Source: Hufsiella arboris
GTDB lineage: Bacteria > Bacteroidota > Bacteroidia > Sphingobacteriales > Sphingobacteriaceae
Assembly (NCBI RefSeq): GCF_009834875.1
Contig: NZ_WVHT01000001.1
Location: forward strand, 682,001-746,000
Length of the DNA stretch: 64,000 nucleotides
Direction of reading: 5' to 3'
This document shows, piece by piece, positions 7,428 through 16,371 of this stretch. A model generated the notes under the pieces. It was not told the origin of the DNA. It did not search any database and saw only the letters and a program-made list of their open reading frames with translations. Position 1 is the stretch's first letter. Every line of letters begins with the position of its first letter. A program made the position numbers and the translations under genes.

Positions 7428-9026
7428 TTAACCTTTTGATTCAGTTGTTGGGTATGCTATTCGCTGTTCACTTAACCGGGCATGTACGTCAGCGACTACG
7501 CTTCTTGCCGATTCAAAAGCCCCGGCCATCCACGCATTCAGATAAGTAAGGTGTTCTCCCGCGAAATAGGTTTGCTTATCCGGTTTTAGTAATGCCTGGT
7601 ATTGCGTCTTGCGTGTTTCGCTGGTGTAAACTGCCCACCCTCCCAGGTTTTCAGGAACCTTGTGCCAGCTTACCGAAAATGCATTTTCAAATTCGTTCGC
7701 ATATTGCGGATGGATCAGTGAACCTTTGCTCAGTGCCAGTGTCAGCCTGTCCTGGTAAGAAAGATCGCCAACCGCTTTGGCCTTGTCATTAAAGTTATAG
7801 TATCCCAGCAGTATTCCTTTTTTGCCCTGGTAGTCGTTTGACGGATAAAAGATCTGCGTCAATTCGTTATTTGTGTGAGTGATGCCACCATATATAGCTT
7901 CGTCTTCCTCCCAGAAACGGCGCTTAAATTGCAGGCCCATTTTGCTTGTCTGGATATAACTGGCGAAGTCGATCGACCGGGAAACGTCGCCCGAAAAATT
8001 ATGATTGATATTGCTGAGAACCGGCAAAGGAATCGTGCAAATACACAGATCAGCTGTAATTGATTTGCTTACTCCTTTTTCGGTATAAGTAACTTTTACA
8101 CCCTGATCGAGATTGGTAATCGAATCGACCTTCGCGTTGAGTTTCAGGTTTGCCGCAACTTTCTTTTCCAGCGCTTTAGCGATCTGGTCCATGCCTCCTA
8201 CTGCCTGGAACATGGTCATCTGCAATTCATAGGTATACTCCGCCACGTTATAAAAGTCGGGTTCCATCAAACCGGAGCCTAAGATCTCGGAAAGCGTGTA
8301 TGGATCAGAGATCTTACCGGAGCGATTTTTTGGTCCCGGTTGTTCGATATATCCGCGTCTTGCCGATGCTTTGTAAAGCTTATCCGGATCCAAACCGCCT
8401 TCTGCCATTAACCAGGAGATTACCTTTTCGCTATCCTCTTTGGTAAAGCCTGTGTCCAGCTTGTTTTGATCTATAGCCTTAGCAAGCAACTCGGTGGTAT
8501 AACCTCGCAAATCATTGTGGATTTCCCTTACCCTTATCTTTTTATTTGACAGCGCTCCTTTGCCTTCGCTGAAATAATAGGCGTTTTCATTTACATTATT
8601 ATATATCTGTAGCGGAACGCCGAGCTCTTTGCAGTAATGAAGGGTTAGCTGATGGTGGTGTGGAATCCGTGACGGACCAGCGTTAAAATAGAGATCATTG
8701 TCAAATTTTGCCTGCTGCTTACCGTTGGTTATTTCTGTTGACAGGCTGCCATTGCGTACACTCCAGCAACGGCCGCCAGAACGTTCGCGTGTTTCAAGGA
8801 TTGTGCAGGTGTACCCTAACTTATTTAATTCATAAGCCGCGGTCATTCCGGCAATTCCCCCGCCTAATATCACGATGGACTTTCCATTTCCGTTGCCCGT
8901 TAAGTCAAAAGCAAGGGCAGGTGCCGACTTTAGCATACCCAAAGCCAGCATTATTGGTAAAGTTCCGCCGGTTAAAGCGCCGCTTTTTTGTAAAAAATCT
9001 CTTCTTGATAATTTTTCGAGACTCAT
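7428..9026 (-). CDS. Tat-exported flavin monoamine oxidase / L-amino-acid oxidase family protein
   Basis: 532 aa. A twin-arginine signal occupies residues ~5-40 (LSRRDFLQKSGALTGG). The Rossmann dinucleotide-binding motif is at ~50-80 (IVILGGGIAGMTAAYELNKLG, abbreviated landmark) with the ERSGGRCW flavin contact after it. The C-terminal FAD motif is TYFAGEHLTYLNAWMAGAFESA (start TYFAGEH), as in the GG-family amine oxidases. Expected reaction: oxidative deamination of an amine or L-amino acid giving H2O2 and NH3 in the periplasm. First gene of a three-gene operon with the aminotransferase and the Hint protein. The ATG at 9026 gives the Tat signal; the frame extends upstream without need. Confidence 0.92.
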   Translation of the reverse strand: MSLEKLSRRDFLQKSGALTGGTLPIMLALGMLKSAPALAFDLTGNGNGKSIVILGGGIAGMTAAYELNKLGYTCTILETRERSGGRCWSVRNGSLSTEITNGKQQAKFDNDLYFNAGPSRIPHHHQLTLHYCKELGVPLQIYNNVNENAYYFSEGKGALSNKKIRVREIHNDLRGYTTELLAKAIDQNKLDTGFTKEDSEKVISWLMAEGGLDPDKLYKASARRGYIEQPGPKNRSGKISDPYTLSEILGSGLMEPDFYNVAEYTYELQMTMFQAVGGMDQIAKALEKKVAANLKLNAKVDSITNLDQGVKVTYTEKGVSKSITADLCICTIPLPVLSNINHNFSGDVSRSIDFASYIQTSKMGLQFKRRFWEEDEAIYGGITHTNNELTQIFYPSNDYQGKKGILLGYYNFNDKAKAVGDLSYQDRLTLALSKGSLIHPQYANEFENAFSVSWHKVPENLGGWAVYTSETRKTQYQALLKPDKQTYFAGEHLTYLNAWMAGAFESARSVVADVHARLSEQRIAYPTTESKG

Positions 9027-9378
9027 TAATTGTAATTTTTTCCCTTTTGCAAACAAAGGCGACAATTTATATAAAAAATCAAATAATTTGTCAGCAACTT
9101 TTATTAAAACACAAAATATACAGAATGAAATTTAAAAAATCGGAAGCGCGGAGTTTCGGCTTATTATAGGAGCGGATAACAAAATTAAAGATAATTAAAG
9201 CAATCTGTGTATTACTTGTGGAAAGGCTAAGATAAAATTAACGAATACTTAGGGAGTAGTCATAAGCCATACCTTACTGTGAATTAAGCTTAAAAAAATG
9301 ATCATAAATTGATCAAGGTTTTGCAAGCTCCTGTTAGTAATTTCGGCGCAATTGCCTTAAATGCGAAATGTTTATGTC

Positions 9379-10092
9379 ATGAAAACCTGCTTCATTTGCT
9401 TATGTTCATTACTGTTTATCTGCAAGGATAGCTTTGCGCAAGGCATTTTAGGAAGATTGAAGCAAAAAGCCCAGCAAATTACCGAACAAGCCATAAATAA
9501 AGCGGCCGACAAGGCACTCGAACAAAAGCCGCCGCAGAACGATGCGCCAGGCCAGGAAAGTTCGTCAGGCACCAATGCTGGTTCAACCCAAGGTGCGGGT
9601 GAACCGAAATCTTCAAATTCGGCTATCGTTAATTCGATGATCAAAACAGATACGCTTATAAACGGAATCGACACCGTTTATCATTTCAACACTTCAGCAA
9701 TTACACCAAAGGATTTTGTTTCCTATGCTTTGACGCTTAAAGGAACGCCGTATGTTCCTGGTTCGATTGATCCGCAATACGGGCTTGACTGCTCGGGCTT
9801 CATAACGCATGTTTTTAACCATTTTAACATCTCCGTACCAAGAAGGACTTTCGATTTTAAAAATGCGGAGAAGAAAATTTCTATATCAGAGGCACAGGCT
9901 GGCGATATTATTCTTTTTACCGGATCAGATCAAACACAAAAGATTCCCGGCCACATGGGGATAATTACTGCAAAAAGCAAGGATATACAATTCGTCCATG
10001 CTTCTTCAGGCTTAACACATTCCGTTACTACTTCTACGTTGAGCGACAGCTATTTCAAAAGCAGGTTCCTGGCAATTGTGCGGGTATTTTGA
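9379..10092 (+). CDS. Secreted NlpC/P60 (C40) peptidoglycan hydrolase
   Basis: 237 aa. Signal peptide MKTCFICLCSLLFICKDSFAQ, then a polar, Gln/Ala-rich linker (residues ~22-110) with a coiled-coil-like QKAQQITEQAINKAADKAL. The C-terminal NlpC/P60 domain shows the catalytic Cys in YGLDCSGFITHVF, the His in GHMGIITA and the second His in FVHASSG. These enzymes cut the D-Glu-meso-DAP bond of stem peptides. Two Met codons upstream (9361) are possible starts, but the ATG at 9379 gives the better signal peptide. Alone on the plus strand between two minus-strand units. Confidence 0.9.
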   Translation: MKTCFICLCSLLFICKDSFAQGILGRLKQKAQQITEQAINKAADKALEQKPPQNDAPGQESSSGTNAGSTQGAGEPKSSNSAIVNSMIKTDTLINGIDTVYHFNTSAITPKDFVSYALTLKGTPYVPGSIDPQYGLDCSGFITHVFNHFNISVPRRTFDFKNAEKKISISEAQAGDIILFTGSDQTQKIPGHMGIITAKSKDIQFVHASSGLTHSVTTSTLSDSYFKSRFLAIVRVF

Positions 10093-10109
10093 TTAACTCG
10101 TCCTCTTAA

Positions 10110-11855
10110 TTATTGAGCGTTACCTGTCATTTGGGCCGGCTGCAAAGTAACCTGCAGGCCATCTCCGTTTTTGTAGAATGAGTTGATGCTAACAGGCAGT
10201 TTGCCATTCGCCGTCATCATGTGGCTGATGAGTTTTACATTGCTCCGCTGCCCCATCTCGTTGTTCTCATAATTCATTACCAACGTTTTGCTTTTTTCAA
10301 TTCCCGGTAATCCAGCTATTGTGTAAGGATTTGCAAACACGCATGTAATGGTATTCAGCCTGGAAAGCTCGGCAATAAAAACTTTCAGTCCGGCCGAATA
10401 GTCAAGTGTGCTTTGTGGCCGTTTGCGTGTATCATGAACGGATAATACAATCTGATCATAGGTCTTCAGCTGCTTCAGCATTGCGTTCATATCGGCAGCC
10501 GTAGCAGTTTTTGACATGACGAAGTTCATGGAGTTGCTGAACTTGGCTTTCAAATCTGCCTGGAAAGGTGTGATGTCAGTTACTCCAATGCTGATTATAG
10601 CAGTTTTTGCATTGTAATTTACATTTTGCAGCAGGCTGTCGCTGTTCAAAACGGTTACAGCAGCATCGCTTAATTGCTGTTTTAGTGTTAATGCTTCGGG
10701 CCGGTTCACATCGGCGGTTAGGTTTTGCAGATTGGTTGCCTGGTAGTTGTTTAATCCGGTCCAGTATTTTGCCGTGAGGATTTTTTTAACGCTTTCATTC
10801 ACGCGGTCCCAGGTAAGACGATGATTGCGTATGGCTTTCCTGATAAGATGAATAGCACGATCAGTATTCTCGGAAAGCTCGATCACATCGTTTCCGGCAA
10901 TTACAGCACGAACATCCGCTTCGCCGTTAGGAAAATATTTTACCACTCCTTTCATTTCCATTGCATCCGAAAATATTAAGCCCTTAAAGCCAATCTCTTT
11001 TTTAAGGATACCGGTTACGATAGGTTCAGAAAGTGTTGATGGCAGGTGCGGTGTATTGTCAAGGGCCGGAATGTTCATATGCGCTACCATTACGCCGGAA
11101 GCGCCCTGTTTAACCAATTCCCTGAATGGATACATCTCCAATGAATCAAGCCTTTCTTTCGTGAAGTTCAGCTGCGGGAGATCAAAATGAGAATCTACGT
11201 CAGTATCCCCATGGCCCGGGAAGTGTTTCAGGCTTACGAGGATTCCGGCGTCCTGCATGCCCTTCATATACGCGCCGGCTTTTGCAGCGACGTTAGCTTT
11301 ATTATCACCGAATGAACGGTAGCCGATCACCGGGTTTTTTGGATTGTTATTGATATCAGCGTCTGGCGCGAAATTAACCTGCATACCCATCCGGATAAAT
11401 TCGCGGCCAACTTCCTGGCCCATCCGATAGATAAGATTATTGTCCTGGATGGCACCTAGCGTCATTTGGTATGGAAATGAAATTGTACTGTCGAGGCGCA
11501 TCCCTAAACCCCATTCAGCATCCTGGGAAATCAGCATAGGAACATCAACCAGCTTTTGATAGCGGTTAATCAAGGCCGCCTGCCGTACTGGCCCTCCCTG
11601 GAAAAATACGAGTCCGCCAACGCGGGTATCTTCAATCAAATCAGCGACTGAATCCTCATAAGCTTTTCCTTTATCGGTATGCGCTCTTACAAAAAACAAC
11701 TGGGCGATGCGCTCACGGCGTTTCATGTGCTTAAACGTTGAATCTACCCATGCATTGTTCTGCTGAAGAGATTCAATAAACGATGTTTTATTTTGGGAGT
11801 AGCAAACGGAAGAAACAAAGGAAAACAGGAAAGCTGTAACAGATATTTTTCGCAT
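10110..11855 (-). CDS. Exported glycoside hydrolase family 3 protein (beta-N-acetylhexosaminidase-like)
   Basis: 581 aa with a signal peptide (MRKISVTAFLFSFVSSVCYSQ). The GH3 TIM barrel spans ~35-390: the NagZ-type motif KHFPGHGDTDVDSH is present, as is the FSDAMEMKGV strand near the usual catalytic Asp. The second GH3 domain follows. Many Bacteroidota relatives are about 950-1000 aa because a serine beta-lactamase-type hydrolase is fused at the C-terminus; this one stops after the GH3 C-terminal domain. The probable role is turnover of N-acetylglucosamine-containing wall fragments in the periplasm. Confidence 0.9.
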   Translation of the reverse strand: MRKISVTAFLFSFVSSVCYSQNKTSFIESLQQNNAWVDSTFKHMKRRERIAQLFFVRAHTDKGKAYEDSVADLIEDTRVGGLVFFQGGPVRQAALINRYQKLVDVPMLISQDAEWGLGMRLDSTISFPYQMTLGAIQDNNLIYRMGQEVGREFIRMGMQVNFAPDADINNNPKNPVIGYRSFGDNKANVAAKAGAYMKGMQDAGILVSLKHFPGHGDTDVDSHFDLPQLNFTKERLDSLEMYPFRELVKQGASGVMVAHMNIPALDNTPHLPSTLSEPIVTGILKKEIGFKGLIFSDAMEMKGVVKYFPNGEADVRAVIAGNDVIELSENTDRAIHLIRKAIRNHRLTWDRVNESVKKILTAKYWTGLNNYQATNLQNLTADVNRPEALTLKQQLSDAAVTVLNSDSLLQNVNYNAKTAIISIGVTDITPFQADLKAKFSNSMNFVMSKTATAADMNAMLKQLKTYDQIVLSVHDTRKRPQSTLDYSAGLKVFIAELSRLNTITCVFANPYTIAGLPGIEKSKTLVMNYENNEMGQRSNVKLISHMMTANGKLPVSINSFYKNGDGLQVTLQPAQMTGNAQ

Positions 11856-11932
11856 AATTTATCAGGCTGAGCCGCTGCAAAAGTACTAAACAATGGCAAA
11901 ATTGTTTTACGAAAACAAAGCTGTTACAATGA

Positions 11933-11996
11933 AACTCCTTACGCCAAACAAGTTAACTGAGGCGATATGCCCAGGTCTCGCCCGGTGTAAGGAGTT
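11933..11996. repeat. Inverted repeat with 13-base arms
   Basis: AACTCCTTACGCC (11933-11945) is matched by GGTGTAAGGAGTT (11984-11996), 12 of 13 positions complementary, with a 38-base loop. It lies between the GH3 gene start and the small lipoprotein gene that precedes it on the minus strand. It could be an intergenic terminator-type structure or a leader element for GH3; there is no long T-run. Confidence 0.45.
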
Positions 11997-12023
11997 ATTT
12001 GTCTTGTGCTGACAGGGCCGGTA

Positions 12024-12254
12024 TTATGGGCGCTGTGGTGGTTTAGCAGTTGTATCTGATGTTGATGTGCCGGTTTTGGTAGTATCAGTGGTAGTTCCGG
12101 AAGTGCCGGTTTTTGTTGTATCAGTCATCGAGCCGTTGGTCGCAACACTGTCTGACGTAGCTGTTGAATCAGAGCTATTTTGCCCCTGTTTACTGGTTGA
12201 ACATCCTGCATAACTCAAGCTTGCAGCCAGCAGGATAAAAAGTACTTTTTTCAT
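12024..12254 (-). CDS. Small low-complexity lipoprotein
   Basis: 76 aa. Signal sequence MKKVLFILLAASLSYAGC with a lipobox-like YAG-C, then a tail made almost wholly of Thr, Ser, Asp, Lys and Gly with a repeated DTTKTGTS unit. No recognisable domain. Such short Thr/Ser-rich lipoproteins are common in Sphingobacteriaceae and are usually annotated hypothetical. The ATG at 12254 is the start that puts the signal peptide at the N-terminus. Confidence 0.75.
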   Translation of the reverse strand: MKKVLFILLAASLSYAGCSTSKQGQNSSDSTATSDSVATNGSMTDTTKTGTSGTTTDTTKTGTSTSDTTAKPPQRP

Positions 12255-12379
12255 AGTTTGATGTTTAAATTGCTTATTTACAACTATTAACGTTTGTTTA
12301 ACCATTTAGTTTTAACAGTAACATCTGAAGCCGTGAACACAGATTTTAGCAATCAAAAACATCTGTAACTTGAAAGGGT

Positions 12380-12387
12380 TATCTTTG
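12380..12387 (+). promoter_or_regulatory. Bacteroidota-type -7 element (TATCTTTG) before hflX
   Basis: TATCTTTG matches the Bacteroidota TAnnTTTG consensus and lies 18 bases before the hflX start codon. No good TTG is visible at the -33 spacing, so the call is tentative. Confidence 0.4.
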
Positions 12388-12405
12388 CACATTGGAGATA
12401 ATTGA

Positions 12406-13590
12406 ATGCCAAGACAAAAATTTTATGATACCGCGGTACAGCCTGAAAAAGCTGTTTTAATTGGGATTGTTACGCCCGGACAAACCGAGCAACAAACGGA
12501 AGAATACCTTGAAGAACTTAAGTTCCTGGTCGATACGGCTGGTGGTGAAACCGTAAAGTCCTTTACCCAGCGCATGCAGAAGCCTGATAGGGCAACTTTT
12601 GTGGGTACGGGCAAGCTCGAAGAAATCAAAGCATTTATCGATTCAGAAGAGATCGATATCGCCGTTTTTGACGATGAACTTAGTCCGTCGCAATTGCGGA
12701 ATATAGAAAATGAACTGCAGATCAAGATTTTGGATCGGAGTAACCTTATCCTCGACATTTTTGCAAAACGCGCGCAAACGTCGCAGGCGAAAACACAGGT
12801 CGAGTTAGCGCAACTGCAATACCTGCTTCCGCGATTGACACGTTTATGGACCCACCTTGAGCGTCAAAAGGGCGGTATCGGTATGCGCGGGCCAGGTGAA
12901 TCACAGATTGAAACCGACAGGCGTTTGATTTTAAACAAGATCTCATTGCTTAAAGAGCGTTTAAAACATATCGACAGACAGAATGAAACGCAGCGAAAAA
13001 ATCGTGTCGAATTGGTGCGGGTTGCCTTAGTTGGATACACCAACGTGGGTAAATCAACGATTATGAATATGATTTCAAAATCGGAGGTATTTGCCGAAAA
13101 CAAGCTGTTCGCAACACTTGATACTACGGTAAGAAAGGTCGTTATTGAGAATCTGCCGTTCCTGCTTTCCGATACCGTAGGGTTTATCCGGAAACTGCCT
13201 CACCACCTGGTAGAGTGCTTTAAATCAACTTTGGACGAGGTTCGTGAAGCGGATATCCTTATTCATGTTGTCGATGTATCGCATCCTAATTTTGAGGATC
13301 AGATCAACACGGTAAATGAAACATTGAAAGATCTTGGCGCAATTGATAAGCCGATGATTACCGTTTTCAATAAAATTGATGCCTACAAACCGGAAACACA
13401 TCCTGGTGAAGACGAGCAGCCTGTCACCCTTGCTGATTTTAAAAACAGCTGGATGGCGAAACATAATAGTCCGGCGATTTTTATTTCGGCTTTAAAGAAA
13501 GATAACATTGAAGAGTTTCGCTCGATGTTGTATGAGCGGGTGAAGGCCATTCACACGGAGCGTTATCCGTACGATCAGTTGCTGTATTAG
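12406..13590 (+). CDS. hflX: GTPase HflX, ribosome-associated
   Basis: 394 aa, the usual length. The N-terminal HflX domain covers ~1-195 with the signature TFVGTGKLEEI, the helical linker and GGIGMRGPGESQIETDRR (landmark). The G domain has G1 GYTNVGKST, G3 DTVGF and G4 NKID. HflX splits and rescues stalled 70S ribosomes, especially under heat stress. Monocistronic on the plus strand. Confidence 0.97.
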   Translation: MPRQKFYDTAVQPEKAVLIGIVTPGQTEQQTEEYLEELKFLVDTAGGETVKSFTQRMQKPDRATFVGTGKLEEIKAFIDSEEIDIAVFDDELSPSQLRNIENELQIKILDRSNLILDIFAKRAQTSQAKTQVELAQLQYLLPRLTRLWTHLERQKGGIGMRGPGESQIETDRRLILNKISLLKERLKHIDRQNETQRKNRVELVRVALVGYTNVGKSTIMNMISKSEVFAENKLFATLDTTVRKVVIENLPFLLSDTVGFIRKLPHHLVECFKSTLDEVREADILIHVVDVSHPNFEDQINTVNETLKDLGAIDKPMITVFNKIDAYKPETHPGEDEQPVTLADFKNSWMAKHNSPAIFISALKKDNIEEFRSMLYERVKAIHTERYPYDQLLY

Positions 13591-13930
13591 CAAGTAAGAA
13601 GGTGTGTTCAAAATTATCAGTTTAAGGTCTGGGCTAAAATTATCAGCTTTAATCGTAAAGTTGATTTTTGAAAACGAACGGTAGCGTTTCTTCGCAACTT
13701 CAGCCCTGCTCTTTGTTGCAAGTTTTTTTGTGAACGGTTTGTAATTATGAGTGGAAGTGAAACAAAAAAGCTTTTCACGACGATCAGGTTTATTGCACAA
13801 AATCCTGTTTTCCATCGGATTAAAGCCTGCGTCGGGATCTTGAAATAGCAGCAATGCATGAACGGTTATAAACCTGATATACGCGGAAAGCTTAAAGTTG
13901 CAACCGTTTTCTATACCCAATTCGCTTCAC

Positions 13931-13999
13931 TTTAAGCTTGCAGCATTAGCAGGACTATCGGAGGCGAAATGTACAGAACAGTGCTTTCCAAAATTTTAA
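13931..13999 (+). repeat. Dispersed intergenic repeat, copy A
   Basis: From TTTAAGCTTGCAGCATT this segment matches 56347-56415 closely: TAAGCTTGCAGCATT, then GGACTATCG, then TACAGAA, then GCTTTNCAAAAT.TTA at the same spacing. The rest of the 543-base gap 13591-14133 holds no gene I can support: the minus-strand reading frames there start inside hflX or lack any family resemblance. Confidence 0.6.
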
Positions 14000-14133
14000 T
14001 TTATTCCATTTTAAAGCAATAGGTTGCCTACCCCAACAGCAATAGTGTATCAATATTACGCCACCCTAAAATGTATCGAATATGATTTACGCCCACTTTT
14101 ACGTTTATTTGTAAGACATCTCAATTAAGTACA

Positions 14134-14514
14134 ATGGAATCAAAACGTCAACAGAAATTTGCGGGAGTAATACAGAAGGATCTGGCACAAATATTCCAGC
14201 GTGAAGGGATGAGCTTTTTGCCCAACACACTAGTTACTATTACAAAAGTGCGCGTCACGCCGGATTTGGCTCTCGCGCGTGTCTTTTTAAGTTTTTTCAA
14301 TAACACCAATACAACGCTGGCATTAAATACGGTTAAGGCACATGCCGGCGAAATCCGTTATAAACTTGGTGCCCGGATCAAGGACCAGGTGCGTGTAGTG
14401 CCGCAACTCGAATTTTTTGTGGATGATACAAATGAATACGTTGAGCGGATGGATAAATTGTTCGAAAAAATCAGTAAGGAACCGCGTCAGCCTGATACCG
14501 AAGAAGAGAATTAA
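14134..14514 (+). CDS. rbfA: Ribosome-binding factor A
   Basis: 126 aa with the RbfA KH-like fold: N-terminal helix SKRQQKFAGVIQKDLAQIF, then LVTITKVRVTPDLALARVFLSFF and the C-terminal helix/strand IRYKLGARIKDQVRVVPQLEFFVDD (landmarks abbreviated). It assists maturation of the 16S rRNA 5' end in the 30S subunit. Its stop overlaps the start of the M23 gene (TAATG), indicating translational coupling. Confidence 0.96.
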   Translation: MESKRQQKFAGVIQKDLAQIFQREGMSFLPNTLVTITKVRVTPDLALARVFLSFFNNTNTTLALNTVKAHAGEIRYKLGARIKDQVRVVPQLEFFVDDTNEYVERMDKLFEKISKEPRQPDTEEEN

Positions 14515-15209
14515 TGTCCGTCTGCAGTTCTCAAAGCCTGGAAATTTATTTATCAGAAACAAAAGTTTGTCCGATAGTTGACTTTAATAAGGACGCAGAT
14601 CGGCTACTTGTACTGGATTTCACTGCCGCCAATAAGGATCTTACAAAGGAAATTTTAAACGACGTAAACGCCTTTTCCACCTGGGTTAAACAGTCGATAG
14701 AAAGTCGGCATTGCCGTTATGGAATCGGAGGCTACACCGAGCATCGCACAATTTATAGTGTAAGCCCTCATTTTGATGCCGGAGAGGAACCACGAAGGCT
14801 GCATCTGGGTGTTGATATCTGGTCCGGCGCTGGTACTGTTATTTATGCTCCCCTGGCATCAACCGTACATAGTTTCGCTTTCAACGACAACCGGGGCGAT
14901 TACGGCGCGACTATCATTTTAAAGCATGATTTGGCAAACTGCACTTTTTACACGCTGTATGGCCATCTTTCTTTAAAAAGCCTTGACGGTCTAACTGAGG
15001 GGCAGGTTTTTGCTGCGCGTGATAAATTGGCAACACTTGGCCCGCCTGCGGAGAATGGCGGCTGGCCCCCGCATCTTCATTTTCAGCTCATCTCCGATAT
15101 CGGAAATTATCATGGAGACTATCCTGGTGTCTGCAGGTTTTCGGAAAAGGAGATGTGGTTGAAAAATTCACCCGATCCGCAAATGATTTTGAAATATACG
15201 TTTAACTAA
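14514..15209 (+). CDS. M23 (LytM) family metallopeptidase-like protein, cytoplasmic
   Basis: 231 aa. The LytM domain has the Zn-binding HLGVDIW (H-x3-D), the core strand TLYGHLS and the HLHFQL (H-x-H) motif, so the metal ligands are intact. There is no signal peptide and the N-terminal ~85 residues are unlike a secreted endopeptidase; related Bacteroidota proteins are often annotated as peptidoglycan DD-metalloendopeptidase. The gene is coupled to rbfA through TAATG. Confidence 0.85.
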   Translation: MSVCSSQSLEIYLSETKVCPIVDFNKDADRLLVLDFTAANKDLTKEILNDVNAFSTWVKQSIESRHCRYGIGGYTEHRTIYSVSPHFDAGEEPRRLHLGVDIWSGAGTVIYAPLASTVHSFAFNDNRGDYGATIILKHDLANCTFYTLYGHLSLKSLDGLTEGQVFAARDKLATLGPPAENGGWPPHLHFQLISDIGNYHGDYPGVCRFSEKEMWLKNSPDPQMILKYTFN

Positions 15210-15234
15210 AAAAGCATAATGTTATTTTTATAAA

Positions 15235-15891
15235 ATGCTCTACTGGATATTTTCAATCATTTCGATAATTTTTAACCAGCCTGGGAATCCTGAGTTTAAA
15301 GGCGGTAACGACAGGCTTAATACCTTTATTGGTAATTCGATTGTCTATCCCGAATTTTCCAAGCAAAACTGTATCCAGGGAACGGTGCAGGTAAGTTTTT
15401 TGCTTGATCACCAGGGTAAAATCGTAAGTTCTAAAATTAACAAAGGTTTTGGCCTGGATCTGGATGCCGAAGCGCTTCGGGTTGTCCGCCTGACTTCCGG
15501 AAAATGGATCGTACCGGCCAGTTACGATACCACTTATTCGGTGATATTGCCTATTAACTTTGCCCTGCAAGACTATCAATGCAATACACGTTCAAAAGAC
15601 GATATTAATAAAGCGATTGAAAATTACCGTTCAAGGCAGGATCTCTCGAAAGCTGTTGTGAATTTTTACCGCAACAAGGAAAAAGGAACGGATAACGCAG
15701 CAGATGAAATGACGATTCTTGACCTAAAGGCACAGTTAGGCTATGACGACCGTTACATTGACCAGAAACTTCGCGAAGCACAAACAAAGCTGAAACAAGG
15801 CGATAAAGAAAGTGCCTGTGAAGATTTTAATTTTATCCATTACATCGGCAGCGATAAAGCCGATAAACTCCGCAGCCAATACTGCAACTAA
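15235..15891 (+). CDS. TonB C-terminal-domain protein
   Basis: 218 aa. A hydrophobic N-terminus (MLYWIFSIISIIF) serves as signal or anchor. Residues ~25-110 match the TonB_C fold: YPEFSKQNCIQGTVQVSFLLD, GKIVSSKINKGFGLDLDAEALRVV and a final GKWIVPASYD (abbreviated landmarks). The rest is helical and polar. A full TonB would have a Pro-rich spacer and ExbBD partners; neither is here, so it is an energy-transducer-like protein of unknown partner. Part of the rbfA-M23 transcript by spacing. Confidence 0.8.
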   Translation: MLYWIFSIISIIFNQPGNPEFKGGNDRLNTFIGNSIVYPEFSKQNCIQGTVQVSFLLDHQGKIVSSKINKGFGLDLDAEALRVVRLTSGKWIVPASYDTTYSVILPINFALQDYQCNTRSKDDINKAIENYRSRQDLSKAVVNFYRNKEKGTDNAADEMTILDLKAQLGYDDRYIDQKLREAQTKLKQGDKESACEDFNFIHYIGSDKADKLRSQYCN

Positions 15892-15895
15892 TTCG

Positions 15896-16282
15896 ATGAG
15901 AAATTCCCTCAAACTTTTTGCCTTCCTGGATATATTAAGCATTGCTTTACTGAGCCGGCAGGTAGTTGGTATTTTTACCAATTGGAGCCAGATTCCCCAC
16001 GAAACCTTATCGCAATTAAAAATATTGATTGTTTTACTGGTGTTCATTTCCCTGTTTGGATCAGCGTATTTCCTGTTCTTCGCAAAAAGAGCCGGTGCGA
16101 TAATCTATTATGTACAGTTTCCCCTGCGATTTATAGTATGGATATTTTCATTTGGATTTTTAACGTTGCTTGCTCAGTACAGCTCATCTGAAACTGTTTT
16201 CGACTGGCTGTTTCGCCTGGTGGTGTTACTGGAGTTTCTCAGGTTATATTTTACGATTAAAATTCACCGGGAACTCTGGTAA
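15896..16282 (+). CDS. Small integral membrane protein, unknown function
   Basis: 128 aa with about four hydrophobic segments (IALLSRQVVGIF, ILIVLLVFISLFGSAYFLFF, FPLRFIVWIFSFGFLTLLA and LFRLVVLLEFLRLYF). No family recognised. It starts 4 bases after the TonB_C gene stop, so the ATG at 15896 is preferred over an upstream start that would overlap that gene by 80 bases. Confidence 0.75.
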   Translation: MRNSLKLFAFLDILSIALLSRQVVGIFTNWSQIPHETLSQLKILIVLLVFISLFGSAYFLFFAKRAGAIIYYVQFPLRFIVWIFSFGFLTLLAQYSSSETVFDWLFRLVVLLEFLRLYFTIKIHRELW

Positions 16283-16371
16283 CAAGTTTCTTACCAAACG
16301 CATTTACATTGTTAAGTTTACAATTTCTTAATTAGTCATTCCGATATTTACGGCTTCAAAACAATTCAGTA

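Noticed and set aside
13492-13920. 142-aa minus-strand open frame overlapping the hflX end
   Set aside because: It lies partly over hflX in another frame and has no recognisable family; the rest overlaps a repeat.
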